Below, piece by piece: positions 25,385 to 34,447 of a DNA stretch of 64,000 bases (position 1 is its first letter; each line of letters begins with the position of its first letter). The stretch covers positions 1,230,501 through 1,294,500 of the forward strand of contig JADJOX010000007.1 of the NCBI GenBank assembly GCA_016713565.1, given 5' to 3'. Both the position numbers and the translations under genes were made by a program. The notes under the pieces were generated by a model. It was not told the origin of the DNA. It did no database searches and saw nothing but the letters and a program-made list of their open reading frames with translations. This DNA comes from Ignavibacteriota bacterium (GTDB taxonomy: Bacteria; Bacteroidota; Ignavibacteria; Ignavibacteriales; Melioribacteraceae).

Positions 25385-27034
25385 TTAATCGATTTTGGGA
25401 TGCATCTGATGAAAATCCGTTGCATCTTGAAATTTTTTAGCCACTGAAATAATTGTACCTTCATCAAATAATTTCCCAATAAAAGTAATGCTTGTTGGAG
25501 TTCCTTTTTCAGAAAATCCATTTGGGACAACCACACATGGATGTCCGCTTAAATTTGTGAGAAGCGAGCTGTTCCCTTCATCCGAAGGAGCTAAAAATAA
25601 ATCAACGTTATTCATTAGTTCCGCCATTTTTTGAATCAATAAAAATCTTACTCTGTTCGCGTTAATATATTCAACAGCGGGAATAAACCTGGCAGATCTA
25701 AATTCATTCGGCCATGCGTTTTTAATTTGCCTGACTAATAAATCATCTCTATTCGATCTTGTTAATTCATCAAACGCCGCAGCTGCTTCCGCGGAAAGTA
25801 TAAATGAAATGTTTTCTACCGGAATATCAGGCAATTCAATAGGAATTAATTTTGATCCTAATTTTCTCAATGTATCAAGAGTTAAAGAATCATTTTTATG
25901 AAAAGCATATTGTTGATCAAAATCACTTTTTAAATAACCAATTTTTAAGTCTTTCAAATTTACTTTATGATCATAATTAAATGGAAAGTTATAAATTGTT
26001 TGATCTATTCCGTCTGATCCATAAATTGCATTAAATACAATTGCTAAATCTTCCGTATTTCTGCAAATTGGACCAATTTTATCCATCGACCAGCATAAAG
26101 CCATTGCACCTGTTCTGCTTACTCTTCCATAAGTTGGGCGTAATCCCGAAACTCCGCAAACAGTTGAGGGAGAAACAATTGAACCATACGTTTCAGTACC
26201 AATCGCGAATGGTACAAGTCCTGCCGAAGTTGCGGAAGCTGAACCAGCCGATGAGCCGCTTGAGCCGGCTGTTATATCCCATGGATTTTTTGTTTTTCCG
26301 CCAAACCAAACATCTCCCCAAGCTAAAGCTCCCATAGATAATTTTGCGACGAGAACCGCTCCAGCATCTTCCAGTTTTTTTATTACAGTTGCGTCTTCAT
26401 CAATAACTTGATCTTTATAAGGTGAGGCTCCCCATGTAGTTTTGTATCCTTTAACCGCTAAAAGATCTTTTGCCCCGTAAGGAATTCCATGAAGCAATCC
26501 TCGGTATCTTCCATCCGCAATTTCTTTGTCGGCAATAGCTGCTTGTTTTAACGCTAAATCTTCTGTTAAAGTAATTATACATTTTAATATCGGATCATAC
26601 TTTTTCAATCTTGCGATATAAAATTTTGTCAATTCTGTTGAAGTGATTTTTTTTGTCTTTATTAGATATGCCAATTGACCAATGCTGTAAAAAGCCAAAT
26701 CATCTATGTTTTTTGGCATTACAGTTTTTGAATAATCTTCTAATTTAATTTTTTCTTGCTTTGCATTATTTACATATCCCACCGGAATGGGATTAAATAA
26801 AATTGCCGGCGGAATGTTATTTGGTAAATCTATTTTGTGAATTACATCATAACTTTTTATATAAAATTTAAGATTGTCTTGTGCGGAATCTCTTTCAGCG
26901 TCGGTAAAATTAAGATCTATTAATTTTTCAGCACTTTCAATATTTAGCTTAAATAAATTAACTGAATCTATTTGAGAAAAAATATTTACTGATAATGAAA
27001 ATGCCAAAATCAAACTTGTTAAAATATTTTTCAT
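25385..27034 (-). CDS. secreted amidase-signature family hydrolase
   Basis: The 549-residue protein has a Sec signal peptide (about 1-20, ending NIFSQ), an unrecognised stretch of about 90 residues, then the amidase signature domain. The catalytic triad is K189 (GIPYGAKDLL), cis-Ser S262 in AGSSGSSAGS, and nucleophile S285 in GTETYGSIVSPS. The usual GG before the nucleophile is YG here. It hydrolyses an amide in the periplasm; substrate is unknown. GatA is excluded by the signal peptide and the lack of GatB/GatC. It is a single gene. Confidence 0.9.
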   Translation of the reverse strand: MKNILTSLILAFSLSVNIFSQIDSVNLFKLNIESAEKLIDLNFTDAERDSAQDNLKFYIKSYDVIHKIDLPNNIPPAILFNPIPVGYVNNAKQEKIKLEDYSKTVMPKNIDDLAFYSIGQLAYLIKTKKITSTELTKFYIARLKKYDPILKCIITLTEDLALKQAAIADKEIADGRYRGLLHGIPYGAKDLLAVKGYKTTWGASPYKDQVIDEDATVIKKLEDAGAVLVAKLSMGALAWGDVWFGGKTKNPWDITAGSSGSSAGSASATSAGLVPFAIGTETYGSIVSPSTVCGVSGLRPTYGRVSRTGAMALCWSMDKIGPICRNTEDLAIVFNAIYGSDGIDQTIYNFPFNYDHKVNLKDLKIGYLKSDFDQQYAFHKNDSLTLDTLRKLGSKLIPIELPDIPVENISFILSAEAAAAFDELTRSNRDDLLVRQIKNAWPNEFRSARFIPAVEYINANRVRFLLIQKMAELMNNVDLFLAPSDEGNSSLLTNLSGHPCVVVPNGFSEKGTPTSITFIGKLFDEGTIISVAKKFQDATDFHQMHPKID

Positions 27035-27265
27035 AGTCTTCTCATTTTTTTTATAAAATAAAAACGTAATTGTTTAATAAGAATTTTTACAATTCTAATA
27101 AAAATAATTAATCAGCATCTTCGCAAAAATTAAAATTTAGATGTAACTTTTATTTTTAATACTCAGTCTAAAACTAAAAGAAATTACTTAAACAAATTGA
27201 GATCTATTTTAGTTAGTATTTATCATTAAAGCTAATTGAAGTTTTAAAATATTACGGAGAATAAA

Positions 27266-28084
27266 ATGTATTTGCCAATTATCTATTTAATAATTTGCAT
27301 ACTTATTAATTGCGCAGCGTTCATTTTAGGATTGGGTTTTTTAGGTCAGATATTAGTTCTTATTATGGGATTGAATGTTTTTATTCTTCAAAAATTTATT
27401 CACAGAGATTTATTAAAAAATCTTGGATTTAGAAAATGCGGTTTGGTTAGTCTGGGAAAAGGATTTCTGCTGCCAATTTCAATTTTAGGATTTATCTCAA
27501 TTATCAATATTTTTTCTGGATTTGTAAAAATTCAATCGTTAAGTGAAATTAAAAATCCTTTTAATAGCGGATTACCAATTTCATCGTTAAATGATTTACT
27601 AATTTTTTTATTAATAAATTTTTCAATCTTATTTATACTTGAATTTTTTACAGAAGAATTATTATTCCGCGGTTATTTACTTAACAGATTGTCAATTCGC
27701 ATGGGCGAAATGAAAGGAATATTCATCAGTTCAATCATTTTTGGACTATGGCATTTGCCAATTTCAATCTGGTTAATTGGGTTTGATCCAATCAGAACAT
27801 CAATTTACATTTTAAACATGTTTTTGCTTGGGTCTGTTTTTTCATCATTATTTTTAGAATCAAGAAGTTTAATTCCGGTAGCTATCTTTCATGCTTTGTG
27901 GAACACACTTGAATATAATTTGTATGGATTTGCAAATCAAACCGGACTCTTAACCGGAACTAACAGAATATTATTTGATCCTGAAGAAGGAATAATTGGA
28001 ACGGCTGTGTTACTAATTTGGGCTGTAGTTTTATTTTCAAAAAAATTGGAACTTAAAAAAGGGATAACCCAACATGCAACGTAA
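27266..28084 (+). CDS. CPBP-family intramembrane metalloprotease
   Basis: The 272-residue membrane protein has about seven or eight helices and the three CPBP (CaaX protease and bacteriocin-processing, Abi) motifs: EELLFRGYLL (EExxxR), FGLWHLPIS (FxxxH) and FHALWNT with a last His/Asn. In the family the Glu and His residues form the intramembrane active site. Its substrate is unknown. The start is supported by ACGGAG upstream. It stands alone, converging with the agmatine deiminase gene. Confidence 0.88.
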   Translation: MYLPIIYLIICILINCAAFILGLGFLGQILVLIMGLNVFILQKFIHRDLLKNLGFRKCGLVSLGKGFLLPISILGFISIINIFSGFVKIQSLSEIKNPFNSGLPISSLNDLLIFLLINFSILFILEFFTEELLFRGYLLNRLSIRMGEMKGIFISSIIFGLWHLPISIWLIGFDPIRTSIYILNMFLLGSVFSSLFLESRSLIPVAIFHALWNTLEYNLYGFANQTGLLTGTNRILFDPEEGIIGTAVLLIWAVVLFSKKLELKKGITQHAT

Positions 28085-28102
28085 ACTAAATTGAAAGCAA
28101 AT

Positions 28103-29140
28103 TTATATAGGTTCTTCATGACTTAAGCAGTGAAGTGTTCCAAGTCCCCAAACTAGATCTACTGCATGAATTCCTATGACTTTTCTTTCCGGGAAAAATT
28201 CTTTAATAATATTTAACGCGATTCTATCATTTGGATCATTAAATGTCGGGACTAATACCGCGTAATTAGAAATATAAAAATTCGCATAACTTGCGGGCAA
28301 TCTCATTCCTTCAAAAATAATTGGTGAAGGCATTGGAAGCCTAACCACATTGGGTTTTGAGCCATCTTGCAATTTTACATCTTCAAGAATTTCCAAATTT
28401 TCTTTTAGATGCTTGTAATTTTCATCGTTCACATTTTCTTCATTGCAAATAAGTAAAGTGTTTTCATTTACAAATCTGCAAAGATCATCTACATGACCGT
28501 GTGTATCATCTCCGGCAATTCCTTTATTCAACCAAATTATATTTTTAATTCCCAAGTATTTTTTGAAAACTTCTTCATAATCTTTTTTAGTAAAACCCGG
28601 ATTTCTAGTTTGAATGTTTTCATCAAGCAAACATTCTTCTGTTGTTAGCAAAGTTCCGTTTCCATTTACATCAATTGCGCCGCCCTCTAAAACCACATTT
28701 TTATTTTTATAAATTGCGGTAGTAATTTCAATACCTAGTTGTTTAGATAAAATATTTGGAATTTTTTTATCTAATTTATGATTTGAATATTTTGCCCAGC
28801 CGTTAAATGTAAACTGAACGGCTTTTGTTTTATTTCCGGTTTTTATAAATGCGGGTGAAGAATCTCTCATCCAGCCGCGGTCAGTTTTTGAAATAATAAA
28901 ATCAATTTTATTCGATATGATCTCGGCTCTTGATAAATAATTCATTACTTTTTCTTTTTGCTCATTTGACTGAACAATTATTCTTACTATTTCACCGCGC
29001 GATAAATATTTTACAATTTCTGTATAAACCCAATGAATCGGCATAAATTTTCCCGGCCAATCCTCTTTTTGATGAGGCCAGCAAATAATTGTTGATTTAT
29101 GTTCTTCCCATTCAGCCGGATATCTTATATTATTGCTCAT
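28103..29140 (-). CDS. aguA: agmatine deiminase
   Basis: The 345-residue porphyromonas-type peptidyl-arginine deiminase-family enzyme starts at ATG 29138-29140 (MSNNIRYPAEW), 4 bases after the stop of the preceding gene. A longer frame to 29233 would overlap that gene by 89 bases and is not used. Signature segments include CWPHQKEDWPG, WMRDSSPAF, the His of GDDTHGHVDDLCRF and the catalytic C338 in GLGTLHCLSHE. It converts agmatine to N-carbamoylputrescine and ammonia. The next enzyme of the path is encoded directly upstream. Confidence 0.93.
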   Translation of the reverse strand: MSNNIRYPAEWEEHKSTIICWPHQKEDWPGKFMPIHWVYTEIVKYLSRGEIVRIIVQSNEQKEKVMNYLSRAEIISNKIDFIISKTDRGWMRDSSPAFIKTGNKTKAVQFTFNGWAKYSNHKLDKKIPNILSKQLGIEITTAIYKNKNVVLEGGAIDVNGNGTLLTTEECLLDENIQTRNPGFTKKDYEEVFKKYLGIKNIIWLNKGIAGDDTHGHVDDLCRFVNENTLLICNEENVNDENYKHLKENLEILEDVKLQDGSKPNVVRLPMPSPIIFEGMRLPASYANFYISNYAVLVPTFNDPNDRIALNIIKEFFPERKVIGIHAVDLVWGLGTLHCLSHEEPI

Positions 29141-29144
29141 AAAA

Positions 29145-30044
29145 TTATTCGTCCAAAAATCTTTTTGTAATTCCATCGTAAGCATCAATTCTTCTATCAC
29201 GAAGGAAAGGCCAATTTCTTCTAATTGTTTCAATATGATTTAGATCTATTTCAGCGAGTAAAATTTCCTCTTTATCTACTGAAGCCTGTGCTATAAAAAC
29301 GCCCTGCGGATCACAAATAAAGGATGAGCCCCAGAAAATAATTCCATCTTGTTCCTTCACAGTTTGTTCAAATCCAATTCTATTCACGGACGCAACATAA
29401 ACACCGTTTGCAATTGCGTGCGAGCGTTGAATCGTTATCCAAGAATCTTGCTGTGCTTTGCCGTATCTATCTTTTTCGGATGGATGCCAGCCAATAGCTG
29501 TAGGATAAAATAGAACTTCTGCCCCTTTTAATGCTGTCAATCTTGCGCCTTCTGGAAACCATTGATCCCAGCAGATTAGTGTTCCGATTTTTCCATATTT
29601 TGTTTGAAAAGTTTTAAATCCCAAATCACCCGGAGTGAAATAATATTTTTCATAAAACGCGGGATCATCCGGGATATGCATTTTTCTGTAAACGCCAATA
29701 ACCGTTCCATCATTATCAATTATAACATTGCTGTTATGATAAACTCCCGGTGCACGTTTTTCAAATATTGGAACAACGATCGAAACTTTATTTTTTTTTG
29801 CCGCTTTTTGAAAAGCTTTAACTGAAGGTCCGTCTATTGGTTCGGCTAAATTAAAAATTGAGGAATCTTCCTTTTGACAAAAATAATGTGAACGGTATAG
29901 TTCAGGCAGACAAATAACTTGTGCGCCTTTTTTTGCGGCTTTTTCAACCCAGCTAATAGTCTTTTTTGTATTATCTTCCAAATTGGCAGAAAATGCTAAC
30001 TGTAAGAGTCCAATTGAATAATTTCCTTTTTTCATTTTACTCAT
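29145..30044 (-). CDS. aguB: N-carbamoylputrescine amidase
   Basis: The 299-residue nitrilase-superfamily enzyme has the Glu-Lys-Cys triad E48 (CLPELYRS), K121 (YRKMHIPDD) and C158 (LICWDQWFPEGAR). DPAFYEKYYFTPGDLGF and IGWHPSEKDRYG are characteristic of AguB. It splits N-carbamoylputrescine to putrescine, CO2 and ammonia. With AguA it gives a complete agmatine-to-putrescine route. No arginine decarboxylase gene is in the window. Met4 is an alternative start. Confidence 0.93.
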   Translation of the reverse strand: MSKMKKGNYSIGLLQLAFSANLEDNTKKTISWVEKAAKKGAQVICLPELYRSHYFCQKEDSSIFNLAEPIDGPSVKAFQKAAKKNKVSIVVPIFEKRAPGVYHNSNVIIDNDGTVIGVYRKMHIPDDPAFYEKYYFTPGDLGFKTFQTKYGKIGTLICWDQWFPEGARLTALKGAEVLFYPTAIGWHPSEKDRYGKAQQDSWITIQRSHAIANGVYVASVNRIGFEQTVKEQDGIIFWGSSFICDPQGVFIAQASVDKEEILLAEIDLNHIETIRRNWPFLRDRRIDAYDGITKRFLDE

Positions 30045-30128
30045 ATTAATACCAAATATTTTTTTGAGAAATATATAAAACTTTACAACTTATAAATAAA
30101 TATTTTATAATGTTTTTAAATGATAAAA

Positions 30129-30155
30129 AAAATGGCAAAAACAGATTGCCATTTT
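30129..30155 (-). terminator. intrinsic terminator of the antiporter gene
   Basis: On the minus strand AAAATGGCA (30155-30147) pairs with TGCCATTTT (30137-30129) around a 9-base loop, followed by a run of T (complement of the A run 30125-30130). It lies 24 bases after the antiporter stop. Confidence 0.85.
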
Positions 30156-30178
30156 AAAATATTGATATTAAGAATACC

Positions 30179-31477
30179 TTATACAAACAAAATTTCTGCT
30201 AATATAAAAATTGGTAAAAGAACAATAATGGAAAATTTAATCATATAACTGAAGAAATCAGGCATTTTAATGTTATTGTCTTCAGCAATTGCCTTTATCA
30301 TAAAATTAGGACCGTTTCCAATATATGTCATGCTGCCAAATACAACCGCACCAAGGCAAATTGCTCTTAATAAAACTTCGGGTATTCCGGCAATTAAATT
30401 TCCTCCGGTTTCGCTTAAACCTAATGCAAGCGAGTGAAATGTTACGGCAGTAGGGGTATTATCCAAAAAACTGCTCAACAAACCGGTGAAATAATAAAAT
30501 TGAGTACTAGAGGCAATTCCCAAAGATTTAGCGTTTGTTTCAAGATAAAGAAGCGCGGGCACCATAGTAATAAAAATTCCAAAAAATAAATATGCGACTT
30601 CTTCTATTGGTCCCCATGTAAAATTGTTAGATTCCCTAAGCAGTTTTGGTGTAAATAAAAGGGAAAGATATGCCATTATTAGAATGAACAATTCGCGTAA
30701 AAAACTGAAATAGTGGTTTGTTGATATAAAACTTAAATATTGTTCGTTTATAAAAGCAACTGCCAGTACTACGCCAATCAAAAATATAAAATTTCTTTTA
30801 CCTTCAATTTTAATTGGCTTCAAAATACTTTTATCTCTGACAAGTGAGGATTCTGGTTCCTTCTTGTAGTAATAGCTGTCAACAAAAAAATAAATTAACA
30901 GTAATACTGAATTTATAAACATCCAAGGCAGTATTAATTTTGCAAACCAAACAAATGGAGTTCCTCTCAAATACATCATAAATAAAGGAGGATCACCTAG
31001 AGGAGTGAGCAAACCTCCGCAATTTGCAACAATTCCAATAAAGAAAAGAATAGTGTGAACTTTAAATTTCCTTTCACTATTGGTTTTAATCACAGGTCTA
31101 ATTAAAAGCATTGCGGCACCCGTAGTACCCATAAAAGATGCCAAAACCGCTCCCAATCCCAAAAAGATTGTATTTGTAATTGGCTTAGCTTCCAAATCTC
31201 CCGACAGTAAAATTCCGCCGGTAATTGTAAAAAGTGCGCCGAGCAGAATTATAAACGGAACATAGTCAAAAACCATAGTGTGATATAATTCCATTCCAAA
31301 TGAATTATAAAGCAGATAAAAAATGACCGGCAGACTTAAAATTATCGCTACAATAAGTTTATTTCTGTTCTTTTCCCAAAAATGGTTATAGGCTAAAGGT
31401 AATACGGCAATTGCAGCTAACATTAAAAGAAAAGGAATTATGCTAAATATGCTTATTTGACGAGTTAGTTCTTCCAT
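30179..31477 (-). CDS. sodium:proton antiporter / CitMHS-type transporter (NhaD/ArsB superfamily)
   Basis: The 432-residue membrane protein has about 11-12 helices and the ion-transporter superfamily signatures GTTGAAMLLIRP and TPLGDPPLF, with a second half-repeat SSFLDNTPTAVTFHSLA and YIGNGPNFMIKA. These two re-entrant DNxPTA-type motifs are typical of NhaD, ArsB and the CitMHS group. Sodium/proton exchange is the most common annotation for close relatives, but an organic acid is also possible. It is a single gene with its own terminator. Confidence 0.82.
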   Translation of the reverse strand: MEELTRQISIFSIIPFLLMLAAIAVLPLAYNHFWEKNRNKLIVAIILSLPVIFYLLYNSFGMELYHTMVFDYVPFIILLGALFTITGGILLSGDLEAKPITNTIFLGLGAVLASFMGTTGAAMLLIRPVIKTNSERKFKVHTILFFIGIVANCGGLLTPLGDPPLFMMYLRGTPFVWFAKLILPWMFINSVLLLIYFFVDSYYYKKEPESSLVRDKSILKPIKIEGKRNFIFLIGVVLAVAFINEQYLSFISTNHYFSFLRELFILIMAYLSLLFTPKLLRESNNFTWGPIEEVAYLFFGIFITMVPALLYLETNAKSLGIASSTQFYYFTGLLSSFLDNTPTAVTFHSLALGLSETGGNLIAGIPEVLLRAICLGAVVFGSMTYIGNGPNFMIKAIAEDNNIKMPDFFSYMIKFSIIVLLPIFILAEILFV

Positions 31478-31754
31478 ATTAGACTCATATATCTTATTTA
31501 CGAATGAAAATTACGTTTTTAATTTCACTAAAATATTTGGCAATAATTTTGTAAACATATAAAAAAAAGTAAATTTTACGATGAAAATTATTTTATAAAA
31601 TAGTAAAAAATCCCTTGACGATTACTAAATTTTATTAAAAATATTTGAAAAATATAATTTCAAACTATTGCTTTTAAAATAAAATCAATCTAATGTTAAA
31701 AAGATTTTTTAAATTGTAATTAAAAACCTAAATAAAATAGAAAGGAAACCAATA

Positions 31755-32006
31755 ATGGGAATATTATCATGGATAGTTTTCGGCTTAATTGCCGGTGCGG
31801 TCGCTAAATTTATAATGCCTGGTAAAGATCCGGGCGGAATGATTATTACTATTTTGATTGGAATTGCCGGAGCATTTATTGGCGGTTTTATTGGTTCATT
31901 TCTCGGAATGGGAGATGTTTCCGGTTTTGATTTTAGAAGTTTTGCAATTGCGGTTGTTGGTTCTATTATTTTACTTTTTATATATCGAAAATTCAAATCA
32001 AATTAA
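31755..32006 (+). CDS. GlsB/YeaQ/YmgE-family membrane protein
   Basis: The 83-residue protein has three short helices rich in Gly, with GLIAGAVAKFIMPGKDPGG and IGIAGAFIGGFIGSFLG, the pattern of the transglycosylase-associated/GlsB family. Members are induced in stress in some bacteria, but their action is unknown. AGAAAGGAAA precedes the start. The upstream 277-base spacer is very AT-rich. A hairpin follows the gene. Confidence 0.9.
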   Translation: MGILSWIVFGLIAGAVAKFIMPGKDPGGMIITILIGIAGAFIGGFIGSFLGMGDVSGFDFRSFAIAVVGSIILLFIYRKFKSN

Positions 32007-32012
32007 TTTTTG

Positions 32013-32045
32013 TGAGAGTACGCTAATTTAAAAAGTGTACTCTCA
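32013..32045 (+). terminator. terminator hairpin after the GlsB-like gene
   Basis: TGAGAGTACGCT (32013-32024) pairs with AGTGTACTCTCA (32034-32045), 12 pairs with one G-U. It begins 7 bases after the stop. The following sequence is T-rich but not a pure T run. Confidence 0.55.
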
Positions 32046-32158
32046 AATTCTATTTCAATTTTCTACTCTAATTCAATTCTATTTTTCATCTCAATTATTT
32101 CTTCAGATTTCTAAAACAATTCTTATTTTTAATAAACAAAAATGACCGGAGATTAAAA

Positions 32159-33280
32159 ATGAGCTCAAAAAAATTTAATTCATTTAATAATTCAAGAAGG
32201 GATTTTATTAAGCAGATTTCAATCGGTGCCGGTGCATTATCTTTGGGATTTACCTCTCCAATTTTTAAGAATAAATATTTTGCAGAAAATAATAATGGTA
32301 AAATGGGTATTGCCCTTGTGGGACTTGGAAACTACAGCCAAAATCATTTAGCTCCCGCTCTTCAAGAAACTAAAGAATGTTACCTTGCGGGCATAGTCAC
32401 CGGAACTCCTTCCAAAATTGAGGAATCGTCGAGGAAATATAATATTCGTAAAGAAAATATATATAATTATGAAAATTTTGATAACATAATTAATAATGAT
32501 GAAATTAAAATTGTTTACGTAGTTCTGCCAAATTCAATGCATGCCGAGTTTACAATTCGTGCCGCAAAAGCAGGAAAACATGTTATCTGCGAAAAACCAA
32601 TGGCTATGAACGTAAATGAATGTCAATCTATGATAGACGCCTGCAAGAAAAATAATGTTGGTTTATCTATAGGTTACAGAATGCAGTTTGAACAGCATAC
32701 AATTGAAATTATTCGTATGGCAAGAGAAAAGGAATTTGGAAATTTGGTTACAATAAATGCCGGAGCGGGATTTTATATGGGAAACGCAAATGCGTGGAGA
32801 GCTAAAAAAGCTTTGGGCGGCGGCGCGATGGAAGATATTGGTATTTACGCTTTGCAGGCGGCAAGGTATGTTACAGGAGAAGAACCTGTTTCTATTACGG
32901 CACAAAGTTATAATTCGAGACCAAATGAATTTACCGAAATAGATGAAACTGTTACCTTTCAACTTTTATTTCCAAGTGGCGTAATCGCAAATTGCATGGG
33001 TAGTTTCGGTTTGGGAATTTCCAATCTTTATGTTCAAGCCCAAAAAGGCTGGTTCGGATTAAATCCTTTTTCATCTTATAACGGAATAAAAGGAATAAGT
33101 TCAAAGGGACCAATTCAATATCAGGAAAAAAATCAGCAAGCTGTTCAAATGGATGAGATGGCGGTTTCGTTTAGAGATAAGAAACCATTAAGAGTAACTG
33201 GAGAAGAAGGTTTAAAAGATGTAAGAATAATAAACGCAGCCTTAGAATCAATTAGAACAAATTCCAAAATTGTATTCTAG
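32159..33280 (+). CDS. Tat-exported Gfo/Idh/MocA-family oxidoreductase
   Basis: The 373-residue protein starts with a twin-arginine signal (NSRRDFIKQISIGAGALSLG). A Rossmann domain follows (GIALVGLGNYSQ near residue 55), with the CEKPMAMN motif that carries the catalytic Lys, and a C-terminal dimer domain including GGGAMEDIGIYALQAARY. It is of the glucose-fructose oxidoreductase subtype, which keeps NADP(H) tightly bound in the periplasm. The sugar substrate is not known; the convergent GH43 gene suggests sugar-related work. Confidence 0.9.
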   Translation: MSSKKFNSFNNSRRDFIKQISIGAGALSLGFTSPIFKNKYFAENNNGKMGIALVGLGNYSQNHLAPALQETKECYLAGIVTGTPSKIEESSRKYNIRKENIYNYENFDNIINNDEIKIVYVVLPNSMHAEFTIRAAKAGKHVICEKPMAMNVNECQSMIDACKKNNVGLSIGYRMQFEQHTIEIIRMAREKEFGNLVTINAGAGFYMGNANAWRAKKALGGGAMEDIGIYALQAARYVTGEEPVSITAQSYNSRPNEFTEIDETVTFQLLFPSGVIANCMGSFGLGISNLYVQAQKGWFGLNPFSSYNGIKGISSKGPIQYQEKNQQAVQMDEMAVSFRDKKPLRVTGEEGLKDVRIINAALESIRTNSKIVF

Positions 33281-33297
33281 TTTATAAGAAATCAAAA

Positions 33298-34377
33298 TTA
33301 TTTTTGTTTAGTTAATGATCTTTTTTCAACACCGTCAAATGTCATTTTGATTGGAATGATCTTCCCGTTTTCATCGAAATACATTCTATCAATACAAACT
33401 TCTCTATGGTTTCCGTTTTCTACTCCTAAAGGTCTTCTATGATAAACAATATACCATTCATCTGTATCGGGCAATTTAAAACATGAATGATGTCCGGCTC
33501 CTCTTGCAATATTTAAATCCTGCTGCAGAATTTTTCCAATTCTTTTAAAGGGACCGACGGGTGAATCCCCAATTGCATAGGCAACGCTGTAATCGGGACC
33601 TGTCCATCCGCCTTCAGACCACATAAAATAATATTTCCCATTTTTCTTAAAAAGAAATGAACCTTCCACATAGTTTTCCGGAGTAATTTCTTTAAATGTT
33701 TCACCATTTTCAAAGGGAATTATTTCATTTAATTCATTGTTGAGTTTAACAACATTGCAATGTTTCCATCCGCCGTAATACATATAAATAGTATTGTCTT
33801 CGTCTTTAAATACAAACTGATCGATAGGTTGAGCGCCATTATGAAATTTATTAATTAAAGGCTTTCCCAATAAGTCGTTATACGGTCCTTCAGGCTTATC
33901 ACTTACTGCCACACCTATCCCGCCAATTTGATCATCATTTTGAATGTCATTAGCGCCAAAGAAAAGATAATATTTATTGTTGTAAAAAAATATTGAAGGC
34001 GCCCAAACCGCATAAGCCGCCCATTTAACATTTGTAATATCCAAAACACGCGGATGTTCTTCCCAGGTTAAAAGATCTTCGGATGAAAATGCGTCAAGAA
34101 ATGTTTGTTTAAGATACTGAGGATTAATTGTGTTTTTGCGTAATTCAATTTGTTCACGCGTAAAATTTAATATGCTGTTCTCTTTATCTTCTTCCCCGGA
34201 GTAAGTCGGAAAAATCCAAAATTTATTATTAAAGATTTCAGCTTCAGGATCCGCATACCAGCCTTTGATAATTGGATTGCCAGAAAAATTATTTTTAATT
34301 TCAATGGATTTCTTATCTTGAGCTAAAATAGAAATTTGTAATAAAATTATAATTGCGAAAGAGATTGTTTTTTTCAT
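33298..34377 (-). CDS. secreted GH43-family glycosidase
   Basis: The 359-residue protein has a signal peptide (about 1-19) and a five-bladed propeller. Predicted catalytic residues are the base D43 in GWYADPEA, the pKa-tuning Asp in GAQPIDQFVF and the acid Glu in YVEGSFLF, with GAGHHSCF as the conserved His motif. GH43 enzymes release arabinose or xylose from plant polysaccharides. It is a single gene convergent with the Gfo/Idh/MocA gene. Together with the GH127-type gene at 7812 it indicates plant arabinan or xylan side-chain use (inference). Confidence 0.88.
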   Translation of the reverse strand: MKKTISFAIIILLQISILAQDKKSIEIKNNFSGNPIIKGWYADPEAEIFNNKFWIFPTYSGEEDKENSILNFTREQIELRKNTINPQYLKQTFLDAFSSEDLLTWEEHPRVLDITNVKWAAYAVWAPSIFFYNNKYYLFFGANDIQNDDQIGGIGVAVSDKPEGPYNDLLGKPLINKFHNGAQPIDQFVFKDEDNTIYMYYGGWKHCNVVKLNNELNEIIPFENGETFKEITPENYVEGSFLFKKNGKYYFMWSEGGWTGPDYSVAYAIGDSPVGPFKRIGKILQQDLNIARGAGHHSCFKLPDTDEWYIVYHRRPLGVENGNHREVCIDRMYFDENGKIIPIKMTFDGVEKRSLTKQK

Positions 34378-34447
34378 AATTATTAAAAAAATTAAGTGAG
34401 ATGATTAACTTTTGCAGCTCTAAAAATTTAAACAAATCGTATAAAAA

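Noticed and set aside
28103..29233. Longer agmatine deiminase start at 29233
   Set aside because: It would overlap the aguB gene by 89 bases, and the family sequence begins at MSNNIRYPAEW (29140).
31538..31553. TGGCAAT-AATT-TTGTA sigma-54-like match
   Set aside because: It lies about 200 bases before the GlsB-like gene without a nearby activator and lacks the -12 GC; chance is likely in AT-rich DNA.
31615..31620. TTGACG as a -35 box before the GlsB-like gene
   Set aside because: There is no matching -10 element at the proper distance, and it is 135 bases from the start.
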